NCBI RefSeq assembly: GCF_000003815.2
Contig: NC_049982.1
Span: 32,383,318-32,439,342, forward strand
From: Branchiostoma floridae
Lineage: Eukaryota > Chordata > Leptocardii > Amphioxiformes > Branchiostomatidae
Reading direction: 5' to 3'
DNA length: 56,025 nt
The notes below the pieces were generated by a model. It saw only the letters and a list, made by a program, of their open reading frames with translations, ran no database searches and was not told where the DNA came from. The position numbers and the translations under genes are program-made. Of the stretch, positions 48,571 through 54,010 are shown piece after piece (position 1 is the stretch's first letter; each line of letters opens with the position of its first letter).

Positions 48571-51500
48571 GCGTGCACACGTACACACATCTTCTATTGT
48601 CTTTCCTGGATTCAATCTATTTGATGACCATTCGGGCATCGTTTCATTGGTATGTATGTTAAGGTTTGATATACTAATGCTGGGAAGGATAACTACTCTT
48701 TCTGATAAGTGAGGCATGACTCTCCTAAAAACACAGGACCCCCATTTAACATCCTATCCAAAGAGCCTACCTAACTGAAGCTAGGTACTCATTTTCACCT
48801 GAGTGAAGTGAAGTATGGAAAATTGTGCTACGTGCCTTTCCCAAGTACACAACATTGATTCGCATAAGGGGATTCAAACCAAGAAACTCTCAGTTCTAGG
48901 CGAAACACACGCCACACGACGCCACCATATCACAAGCACCAATAATTACGTCACTCCCTTTGCGGTCAAATATGAACACACCAGCCCACCTGTAGGAAAC
49001 AGTCCACCCATTCCTCTAGCTGGGGCAGGAGGGGGTTGTCATACAGACTCTGCAGCTGGTCTTGAGTCAGCGGCTGGGCAAAACCCTCTGGTAGAATATC
49101 ACTGTGGGTTTCTTCTATAGACTGTGTGACAAACAAAAAAAAACAACAAGGAAATCAGGGATGGTAGACTTCAATCCCTTACCTATAATACTCTGCAATT
49201 CTTCCATGTCAACTCCCCACATTACCGAGGATGTGTGCCACATTTTTAAATCACAGAAAGACTCAGACAGGCAGACAGGGTACCTCAAGACTGTCACATT
49301 AAAAAGAGTAACTCTAGTTCCAGTATGAACACTTTAGATATCTAGATTTAAAGATCAGTAATACCAGATACTTTTTAGATATCCAGGTTTGAGAAGGCCT
49401 TGAATGCTTGATAATTCATTTAATGTGGCATTCTTAGGTATCCAGTAGTATAATATACAAGTTGATGCTGCATATCCTTAAGCATTTTGGCTATTGTTTC
49501 ACAAAATTTGTTCATATGTTTCTCCTGAATGTTAAACCTCTACACCTGTTGCTGATTAGCTTCTATATTAGAAATACACCGTATCATATATCTTACCATT
49601 GAAGGCACATCTGTGCTTGCTACTGGAAGTTGTTCACTTTGAACACCGTCATCTTCCTCTTGTGTTTCTGTCAAGTTGACGACACTCTTTGCCTGCGTCT
49701 CCTCCGTAATTGCTTCCGTTCTACTGTCCTCCTTTACGACGGCATCAGGTCTGTGTGTGGGCATAGACGTTTCCTCGCCACAACCTTCATTGCTGTCATT
49801 ACTAGGTAAAACATCTGTTTGTAGGATTTCTTCTGGATGGAAAGTTTTAGTATCTACAGCACTTTCTGTCACACTCGACACAACGTTGGTTGTAGAGACA
49901 GCAGAATCTTCTAACTGGTTTTGCTCCTCTTCAACTTGCTCACGTTTCTCATCTTGTATATCTACGTCTTCTGGAGTGGCCACTTGATTGGATTTGCTAA
50001 TGTCTGTGTCCCTATCTTGATGCTCAAGAGGATCGACACAAGGAACATTGTCTTGAGCAGGTTTTGGTGGCATTTCTTCAGAAGTCACTTGCACATTCTC
50101 TTGTGTGTCTATGGGTTCCTTGACAGATGAAATCCTGTCTAATTCTTGTTCTTCTATGGTTGAACTATTGTCTTCTTTTTCAACTATAACATCTTCAGTG
50201 TCTGGTTCATGTACTGTTGCAATAGTGTCTTTATTTTCTACCTGTTTTTCGATGACATCTTTTGACACAGTAACTGTTATGTTTTCCTCTGTGGTACTTG
50301 ACTGATGCTCCTCTGGCTTTAAGGTGACTTTTGTTTCTGCAGTGCTGGAGAAAGGAAAACAACAGATTCAACATTCACAGAGTTTAACAATATTCTCAGA
50401 GTTTGACAACATTCTCAGAGTTTGACAACATTCTCAGAGTTTGACAACATTCTCAGAGTTTGACAACATTCTCAGAGTTTGACAACATTTTCAGAGTTTG
50501 ACAACATTCTCAGAGTTTGACAACATTCTCAGAGTTTGACAACATTCTCAGAGTTTGACAACATTCTCAGAGTTTGACAAATCTAATGACCCAATGGCCC
50601 TAGTCCAGTGGAGGAATTGATTGGGCCAGCACCATATTAGTTCAGTAGGTCAGTAATTGGTGGAATATTTGGAAATTTGGAGCTGGTAAAAATTGGTCTA
50701 GGCCAAAGGTAATTCTTTTAAACTTGTCAAACCCTGCTTTCATATTTCATGATCTTTCTCCTATCTAATTTCATACAAATATAGGTGACAAGAATAAACA
50801 GCCAAATTCTCCAAGTATCCTATTACACCACTCCAACTTCCTGCTACTCTGTAATAATCTTATAACTGCGTAGTACACACTAGACAAACAAACAAAGATA
50901 AACACCATCTGATTATAATACCTCTATTCTCACGGCTCAGCTGTTAGATTGACACTTGATTTGTGACGGGGCTTAAAAGCATTGATTACAATAGAGGAAA
51001 TCTCCAAGTAAATGTAGCCTTTGGCATGTTTTGTGCTATTTTTTTTACCACATGCATTTTACACATTTTTTTTAAAACTACAGGGTAATGACTCTTTTCT
51101 TTCTGTTTTTCTGTTCACAAGTAAAGGGAGTTTGTTTGAGGCGAGGTGATAAAAAAGTCAGATTAAAAAATGCCAGAGCCTACATTTGAGACTTTTCATA
51201 CTAATGGATTGTTGAAATACGAGGAAAAGAGTCAAACCTGTCCAGCTGTCTTTGAGTACTGGTAGCTGCAGAGTCGTCCTTCCTTGAGACACGAATGGCT
51301 GGAGCAGTTGGGGTCACTTTTGTCTTGACCTGCAAACATGGATCCACAATCAGCATAATGAAAGAATTGCTTATACAGTCAAACCTGTATTAGCGGTCAC
51401 CTTTGCATAGCGACCACCTCGCCATTGCGGTCACTTTTGTAGGTCCCATGGATTTTTCCCATTGACCTATAGTAAGCATTAAGAAATAGTCTACAGCGGC

Positions 51501-53947
51501 CACCTGTCCAACGTGGCCACGGCCACACGATTTCTGGTCCTTTAGATACAGAAACACTGCTTATTGCGACCATACAGCAGCCATATGTCACCCTACACCG
51601 AGTTTAAAATCGTAGTTTGCGAGGATTTGGAGTTTCCAACATAGTCATTTTGGCGGTAGCGGAAGGTACACGTGCCTTGAACGTTAGAGTGCAAGTCTTT
51701 GTCAGCGCATTTACCAACATTGTGCATGGCAATATCAATCATTTTTGGTACATTTGACTTTGACAGGGTCAACTGACAATCGAGACAATGTTACTTGGTG
51801 GGAAAGATTCATGGGCACTGAAATCAGGTATAACTTATTGCTCGTGGTCAATTGATCAGCATTTTCTCTATAGTACTAGTAGCCACATTTCTCCAGTCCC
51901 TTGAGTGGCCGCTATAGACAGGTTTGACTGTAGTTATATGTGGTCTTAAGAGGCAAAAAAATTTCATTCCATCAAAGTTTCTGACACCATTTTGGGTGCT
52001 GTTGTAGTTGGTAGATTTATTAATCATATTCATAATCAGGCTTTTAGCTAGGATTTTATCATAGGGTGTCCAAATTTCTTGCCGCTCGGCAAGCGCTGCA
52101 GGTGCGAGCATTGAAGGGGGTCTGGGGACATCCTCACTTAGAAAATTTTGAAATTTATTACTCTCAGAAATACCATTTCCCACATTTTGAGGTGCAAATT
52201 TGGGGGAATGAAGCAGATTTACTGTCAGACAGGCCACATGTGACCTGTAGCATCCCTGGTCAATCAGAATTTCATGCTTGTCAGAGGATGTGCTTCCCAG
52301 TGCAAGGGCGTACAATTTGTGTTATTTTTTTAACAGGTCGTACATTGTATGCCTGTACGGCTGCCTAGCTAAAAGCCTGTTCATTATGATTCCAGGTTAG
52401 AACAGTTTGATTGAGGTCAGGAGAGTTACACCTGCAGAATGCATCCGGAAGCTTCTAAATTTACCATTAAGCATTAAAGGCACTCCTAAATTCACTGTTA
52501 AACATTGCCAGGTTCCCCCCCATGCGGACCCTCCATTATCAGTCAGCATGCAGAATCAACAGAAAGAATATGACAAAACATTTACAATTGGGCATATCAA
52601 TAGATTTGGGCATGAATATAGTACACTTGTGATTACTAAGCATTTGGGGATTTTACCCAGCAACATGATCTTCCTGACTGACTCTAAAACTAAAGAGTTG
52701 TTGCCATGTTTTGCCTGAATGATCTTGTTGCTGTAATTGACGTCACATGACATCCTATTTGCCCATGTGATGTGGATGACTCCAGGATTCTTACTATTTA
52801 GCTCAGCTATAGCAAGAAGAACACATTAAGGGTAGATTTTTTGCCACATTTCTAATAGTCAGCACAATCAGACAATAACCCACTCTTACATTACTAGTGT
52901 AACAGTGGGGTTCAAGCACTGCCAAACTGATCACGCCAATGGCTCTAGACTGAGTAGAACTTTTGGTGTTGTGGTTTGCACGTTGGAATTGTAATCTGCC
53001 GACCTGGGTTCGATCCCGGGCGTCTACATGTTTGTTTCTGTTCTTACTCGCCCCTCTGATTTCTTACACTAGTAGTAGTAAGGACAAGGAGTTTATACAT
53101 AACCTCCTTGATAATAACCTCCTTGGTAAGGATGATTAAAAAAATCATCAACATCAATAAATAATATGTGATGTGCCCCTCAACATAGTCCAGATGACAT
53201 ATAATAATCAGCATGGCCACGAATGTACACGTAAAATTTTGTGTTATGGCTTTTGACTGTGTATTATCATTTGAAGAGACAATGGTTCAAGTGTTATGAA
53301 TATCATGACATATTGGGTTGAAGGATCAGAAAGTAAGAAAGAGGGGTGTTTTCTAAAATACCACTAATTTCTGGGTCGAAAAGATGGCGAAATCTACTTC
53401 CAATCTAGGTTCGCTTATTGCTGGGGTATCATATATCTGCAGTGAAACGTCAGTTTTAGTTTGGGGTGTGTATTTTTCTTTATTTATCGCATAAACGCCT
53501 GCATATACGCCCCCAGTCGTACAGTGTCGTCTGCTCCAATACTTAACAGACAACAAGGCAAAACAGCGACCTGCCAATTACTTCACTCAAGCCGAAAGCA
53601 GCAACCATTTACAAAGATTACAGAAAATCACCGTAAAACGTATCCACTGGTTTCCTCACGCAAGATAACTTGAAGCTACCGATAACAGTTGATAGAGCAG
53701 ACCTCTTTCGGTAACGCTTTGCAAAACTAGATAGCCCAGAGTATGATGCAAAATCACGATAACTTCTAGACCTTATTACTCAACTAAATGACAAAATATG
53801 AAAGATTGAAATGTGGCATCATCAACACGATAGCCTTATACTTGTCTAGGCTTCCCTGAAAACGCCAAGGTCATCTGTGTCGTCCTAAAATGAACTTGTA
53901 CCAACCTTAGTTTTTCTCGACCGGGGCTTTCGTTCTGCCTCCGCCAT
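27819..53947 (-). CDS. EPG5: EPG5, N-terminal part, 20 exons (partial)
   Basis: Join of 20 exons from 53947 down to 27819; every junction is GT-AG and every phase agrees, giving about 1134 residues. The encoded protein matches EPG5 motifs I know from the vertebrate protein: HEFYxL, RLQVExY, CISVLFxFxRR, [16 protein letters not shown], TLVDEGGEE, NDLVTxLxQFPF, FNRxRYRQFVKR, KLQVEYDxxF, FSKVGRELL-type, LYLxKExPLxLW and GMPIxxYxALxMTxxGH-like. EPG5 is a large cytosolic Rab7 effector on late endosomes/lysosomes. It binds LC3 and the STX17-SNAP29-VAMP complex and tethers autophagosomes for fusion. The vertebrate family length is about 2580 residues, so less than half is here; the last exon ends in phase 2, and more exons must follow at lower coordinates or be missing. 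The long acidic third exon is poorly conserved. Confidence 0.92.
28040..28190 (+). mobile_element. LINE 3'-end fragment
   Basis: One frame reads TLKKLIEAETGLEGQGL, then LLSAMKDKQFWRTDFV and a stop, followed by (ATG)n-like repeats. This resembles the C-terminal end of a non-LTR retrotransposon ORF. Located in an EPG5 intron. Confidence 0.45.
28473..28741 (-). CDS. EPG5: EPG5 exon 19
   Basis: Acceptor GTCTACAG, donor CATGA|GTAAGC. Encodes VTQLAAAARL ... STWLWEVALQLRLH ... AVKTDMPIALYIALAMTSMG, matching the vertebrate NQWAWNLILRLKLH ... AVKAGMPIGCYLALSMT. Phase 0 in, 2 out. Confidence 0.9.
29455..29577 (-). CDS. EPG5: EPG5 exon 18
   Basis: Acceptor GTTTTTCCAG, donor CAG|GTCAGA. 41 codons, GDRLFLPLDLHRWMG ... 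GLIAAGIKQ. Phase 0/0, contiguous in frame with exons 17 and 19. Confidence 0.85.
30029..30072. repeat. (CA)n microsatellite
   Basis: A run of about 20 CA dinucleotides in an EPG5 intron. Confidence 0.9.
30259..30423 (-). CDS. EPG5: EPG5 exon 17
   Basis: Acceptor TCTGTTCCAG, donor CCCAG|GTACTG. Encodes MSLYLYKEMPLHLW ... LIAAQLNWGTNAQ, matching the vertebrate VSLYLFKELPLYLW ... LEGLNWGFAKQ. 55 codons, phase 0/0. Confidence 0.9.
30459..30660 (+). mobile_element. MITE, TACTGTAAATGCAG family, copy 2
   Basis: Same family as 2273-2461 in opposite orientation; ends TGTAAATGCAGAAATGTTCG and GCGAACTTAAATTACAGTA. Confidence 0.6.
30755..31002 (+). mobile_element. Older LINE ORF2 C-terminal fragment, part 1
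   Basis: Encodes CQLRWTGHVVRMEDSRIPKM, then LLYGQLKQGHRNQGRPFKR and LKANLKSCNININSWEE, a hallmark C-terminal segment of one animal LINE family. It breaks off at DRTNWK where a second LINE starts, and continues at 33984. Confidence 0.8.
31003..33983 (+). mobile_element. 5'-truncated non-LTR retrotransposon (CR1/L2-like)
   Basis: The ORF is open to 33392 (about 800 residues). The start retains only the end of the AP endonuclease (SDHFPIF). Reverse transcriptase motifs are complete in order: NNYRPISVLP, YGFRKGYST, FLDLSKAFDTVNH, GVPQGSILGPLLF, FADDSNLF, FLGIIIDDRLTW. A 590-bp 3'UTR contains an internal duplication (TTCTCCATTTGATAGCTTAA at 33407 and 33676) and ends in AATAAATAAACTCAAACTCAA, a short-repeat tail typical of CR1/L2-type elements. 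Intact RT with a truncated 5' end suggests a recent insertion, into an older LINE. Clade is inferred. Confidence 0.85.
33984..34160 (+). mobile_element. Older LINE ORF2 C-terminal fragment, part 2
   Basis: Continues the frame of 30755-31002: SGIMAFESKRAAAIHEKKER, then FICSTCGRSCASRIGLHSHM and a stop at 34158-34160. The CxxC...HxxxRRH zinc-finger-like end is typical of that LINE family. This shows a nested insertion. Confidence 0.8.
34516..34656 (-). CDS. EPG5: EPG5 exon 16
   Basis: Acceptor CTTGTACAG, donor GGCCTG|GTCAGT. Encodes TREFCSKVGRELL ... VHPKAVSTLLERVGSTMEQVG, matching the vertebrate TRETFSKVGRELL ... LLDRVQETIDQVG. Phase 0/0. Confidence 0.92.
35150..35301 (-). CDS. EPG5: EPG5 exon 15
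   Basis: Acceptor GTGAGTAG, donor ACCAA|GTAGGG. Encodes LEQSEAIFLLTACTNMA ... FVDMVVMHLYQ, matching vertebrate NSSEEICLLTTFAQMA ... FIKIIVLEIYE. Phase 1 in, 0 out. Confidence 0.88.
35835..35900. repeat. (GAAA)n microsatellite
   Basis: About 16 tandem AAAG units with one interruption, in an EPG5 intron. Confidence 0.9.
35983..36137 (-). CDS. EPG5: EPG5 exon 14
   Basis: Acceptor TATGCATAG, donor CAAG|GTTAGA. Encodes GALQFLSDLPYQQLSHTMQW ... LLHVDSIQDSP, aligned with vertebrate WLFMSEMPFGTLSVQMLWKL. Phase 2 in, 1 out. Confidence 0.85.
36507..36560. repeat. (CA)n-rich microsatellite
   Basis: Interrupted CA/CACAGA repeats; the short ORFs over it are not genes. Confidence 0.8.
36609..36761 (-). 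CDS. EPG5: EPG5 exon 13
   Basis: Acceptor TATCTACAG, donor CCCAG|GTAAGA. Encodes VSEVWRLCKGRLEHA ... PLGKLQVEYDHFFYRSVVCI, matching vertebrate MEKLQVEFDELFLRAVLHVL. Phase 2/2. Confidence 0.9.
37232..38177. mobile_element. CAGTCAAACCTG inverted-repeat element, copy A
   Basis: Ends CAGTCAAACCTGCCCGAGCG and the complement of CAGTCAAACCTGCCCAAGTC, flanked by TA (37230-37231, 38178-38179). Sub-terminal GCGACCACC modules recur on both sides. No transposase. TA duplication and CAGT ends fit a Tc1/mariner-type non-autonomous element. Confidence 0.75.
38260..38405 (+). repeat. SINE-like dispersed repeat, 3' part
   Basis: TTGGATAGGACATTAAATGG and ATCGGAAAGAGTAGGGGTCC match the reverse complement of 48690-48770. 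Confidence 0.5.
38502..38655 (-). CDS. EPG5: EPG5 exon 12
   Basis: Acceptor TTTCCCTCAG, donor GTTCG|GTGGGT. Encodes FALCSTLVKLLSEGLRNFNR and SRYRQFVKRLGRL, matching vertebrate FANSLVELLAVGLETFNRAR and YRQFVKRIG. Phase 1 in, 2 out. Confidence 0.92.
39240..39335 (-). repeat. tRNA-derived SINE fragment
   Basis: The minus strand reads TGGTCCAGTGGTTAGTGAGT (A-box-like) and GAGTTTGAAGCTTGG (B-box-like), a degenerate tRNA head. Confidence 0.45.
39412..39526 (-). CDS. EPG5: EPG5 exon 11
   Basis: Acceptor CATCTGTAG, donor CTCAG|GTATGT. Encodes EDDLADTWALLHENDLVTLL and QQFPFNRFF, matching vertebrate DEDPETSWILLNEDDLVTIL and AQFPFHELF. Phase 0 in, 1 out. Confidence 0.92.
39569..39965. mobile_element. 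CCTGGGTACCATCC inverted-repeat MITE
   Basis: Ends CCTGGGTACCATCCGGGTAG and the complement of CCTGGGTACTATCCAGAAAG. An internal hairpin GGCCCTCCCGC ... CGGAGGGC lies near 39700. No coding capacity that I trust (the 39565-39775 ORFs lie in it). Confidence 0.6.
40595..40700 (-). CDS. EPG5: EPG5 exon 10
   Basis: Acceptor GAACTGCAG, donor GAGGAG|GTCAGG. Encodes SRQELLKLLKPVQ ... NWTLVDEGGEE; TWTLVDEGGEE is a strongly conserved EPG5 signature. Phase 2 in, 0 out. Confidence 0.93.
40726..43679. mobile_element. 2.95-kb element with ~240-bp inverted repeats and 8-bp TSD
   Basis: Arms at about 40726-40970 and 43435-43679 are inverted copies: TTGGACTCGATATGGCGAAA against its complement, GAAACGTAATCAAATCATGT, GATTTTCTCCCCCTG. 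Flanks share ATCATTAG (40718-40725, 43680-43687), an 8-bp duplication as in hAT-type elements. Arms are very CpG-rich while the interior is AT-rich. Inside, two GTCCAGGAACGTCC-type blocks (about 41505 and 41770) are related. No transposase is recognised, so it would be non-autonomous. It sits in the intron between EPG5 exons 9 and 10, 18 bases upstream of the exon 10 acceptor on the minus strand. Confidence 0.85.
43955..44125 (-). repeat. tRNA-derived SINE, minus strand
   Basis: The minus strand reads CTCAGTCCAATGGCTCCAGA, CCTAGCGGTTATGGCATTGG (A box) and AGTTTGAATCCCAGGAGCTA (B box), parallel to the copy at 52899-53135. Confidence 0.6.
44325..44527 (-). CDS. EPG5: EPG5 exon 9
   Basis: Acceptor ATCCTGGCAG, donor CATAAG|GTAGGA. 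Encodes [20 protein letters not shown] and WAAPLIQV ... FLVMLATLFNPI, matching vertebrate [20 protein letters not shown]. Phase 0 in, 2 out. Confidence 0.94.
44990..45114 (-). CDS. EPG5: EPG5 exon 8
   Basis: Acceptor TGTTCTAG, donor AAACTG|GTACGT. Encodes RVRSCISVLFTFQRRPIRDQ, then QFLEDTQKWIAKL, matching vertebrate LKECISVLFMFTRRVNEDTQ and WLQKLV. Phase 1 in, 0 out. Confidence 0.94.
45397..45480 (+). repeat. Dispersed repeat, copy 2
   Basis: GCAGCCATCAAGCCTCCACA and CTACATACAAGCATGTTTAA match 10985-11105 with substitutions. Confidence 0.5.
45548..45898. mobile_element. CAGGGCTCGAAAT inverted-repeat MITE
   Basis: Ends CAGGGCTCGAAAT and ATTTCGAGCCCTG, flanked by a 5-bp direct repeat AATAG (45543-45547, 45899-45903). 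Sub-terminal GGTGCACC modules occur on both sides. No coding capacity. Confidence 0.75.
46103..46211 (-). CDS. EPG5: EPG5 exon 7
   Basis: Acceptor CTTATTACAG, donor ACACCT|GTGAGT. Encodes VHEMYALSGYSAMLCRLQVE, then TYLHQVLSSS, matching vertebrate YTSVLSRLQVESYIYALLSS. Phase 0 in, 1 out. Confidence 0.93.
46638..46751 (-). CDS. EPG5: EPG5 exon 6
   Basis: Acceptor GATTGACAG, donor GTGCAG|GTGTGT. Encodes GYCHDNVKVSQTQNYRQVEL, aligned with vertebrate ICADQVKVFSYHRYQQVEM. 38 codons, phase 0/0. Confidence 0.88.
47271..47911. mobile_element. 641-bp inverted-repeat element with internal subrepeats
   Basis: Ends CAGGGGTGCCTAAGCATTTG and its complement; 5-bp direct repeats TTGAG (47266-47270, 47912-47916). 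Each arm (about 210 bp) contains tandem ~40-bp modules built on CGAATATTATGAAATTC and ACGAATCACTATGCAAAAAC. The GC-rich centre (about 47470-47690) separates the arms. ORFs across it (47071-47436, 47601-47906) just read the subrepeats. Confidence 0.85.
48081..48245 (-). CDS. EPG5: EPG5 exon 5
   Basis: Acceptor CTTGTTACAG, donor GCCCAG|GTAGGT. Encodes QSKHEFYQLVQQYYRSRVGL, then AEVQVVITDLQSRQ, matching vertebrate HQDRHEFYELLLNYSRCRKQ. Probable start of the conserved helical core. Phase 0/0. Confidence 0.92.
48527..48590. repeat. (CA)n microsatellite
   Basis: Long CA run with a few CT/CG interruptions in an EPG5 intron. Confidence 0.9.
48640..48935 (-). repeat. SINE, minus strand, nearly full length
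   Basis: The minus strand reads a B-box-like GGTTTGAATCCCC, then CTTGGGAAAGGCACGTAGC, CACTTCACTCAGGTGAAAAT, TTTGGATAGGATGTTAAATG, CTTATCAGAAAGAGTAG. This links the tRNA-like head with the 3' module seen alone at 612, 27330 and 38260. Confidence 0.6.
48990..49121 (-). CDS. EPG5: EPG5 exon 4
   Basis: Acceptor TTTGTCACACAG, donor CTACAG|GTGGGC. Encodes SIEETHSDILPEGFAQPLTQ, DQLQSLYDNPLLPQLEEWVD; aligned with vertebrate FTKEQLKILEPGSWLENVES. 44 codons, phase 0/0. Confidence 0.87.
49597..50344 (-). CDS. EPG5: EPG5 exon 3, acidic low-complexity region
   Basis: Acceptor CTTTCTCCAG, donor TCAATG|GTAAGA. About 249 residues rich in Glu, Asp, Ser, Thr, Gln and Val, with no predicted fold visible; corresponds to the disordered N-terminal region of vertebrate EPG5. 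Phase 2 in, 0 out. Identification rests on frame continuity with exons 2 and 4. Confidence 0.82.
50371..50580. repeat. 19-bp tandem repeat beside EPG5 exon 3
   Basis: About 11 copies of ACAACATTCTCAGAGTTTG, nearly identical apart from the first. It lies in the intron only 26 bases upstream (minus strand) of the exon 3 acceptor. Confidence 0.95.
51238..51329 (-). CDS. EPG5: EPG5 exon 2
   Basis: Acceptor TGTTTGCAG, donor GACAG|GTTTGA. Encodes VKTKVTPTAPAIRVSRKDDS, then AATSTQRQLD. Phase 0 in, 2 out. Poorly conserved region; supported by splice sites and frame. Confidence 0.75.
51376..51930. mobile_element. CAGTCAAACCTG inverted-repeat element, copy B
   Basis: Ends CAGTCAAACCTGTATTAGCG and the complement of CAGTCAAACCTGTCTATAGC, with TA on both sides (51374-51375, 51931-51932). 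Same family as 37232-38177 but 555 bp with a different interior. Confidence 0.75.
52037..52379. mobile_element. hAT-like MITE, CAGGCTTTTAGCTAGG ends
   Basis: Ends CAGGCTTTTAGCTAGG and CCTAGCTAAAAGCCTG; flanks TTCATAAT and TTCATTAT form an 8-bp duplication with one mismatch, as expected for hAT. The ORF at 52066-52368 covers it and is not a gene. Confidence 0.8.
52899..53135 (+). repeat. tRNA-derived SINE, plus strand
   Basis: TTGTGGTTTGCACGTTGG resembles an A box, and GGTTCGATCCC at 53007-53017 is a perfect B box in a CCTGGGTTCGATCCCGGG stem-loop. The acceptor stem is not complementary, so this is a SINE or tRNA pseudogene and not a working tRNA. Confidence 0.65.
53906..53947 (-). CDS. EPG5: EPG5 exon 1 (start codon)
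   Basis: ATG at 53947 reading down; encodes MAEAERKPRSRKTK, then donor CTAAG|GTTGGT, phase 0. Vertebrate EPG5 also starts MAEA followed by a Lys/Arg-rich stretch. The upstream frame is open but non-conserved, so this ATG is chosen. Confidence 0.85.
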
Positions 53948-54010
53948 TTTGTCTTTGTGACCTTTGACCCCTGAACATTGGTACCCAACACCTTTGTTTG
54001 TTTTTCTCAG
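53940..54010 (-). promoter_or_regulatory. EPG5: EPG5 start region with YY1-like motif
   Basis: AAAATGGCGGAGG on the minus strand spans the start codon and fits the AAnATGGCGGC YY1 element that often overlaps the start codon of TATA-less animal genes. TSS position is inferred to lie just upstream. Confidence 0.4.

Noticed and set aside
50371-50580. CRISPR array
   Set aside because: Direct head-to-tail 19-bp repeats without spacers in a eukaryotic intron.
52950-53025. Functional tRNA gene
   Set aside because: The B box is perfect, but the A box and acceptor stem are degenerate and a second divergent copy exists at 43955-44125, so it is a SINE.
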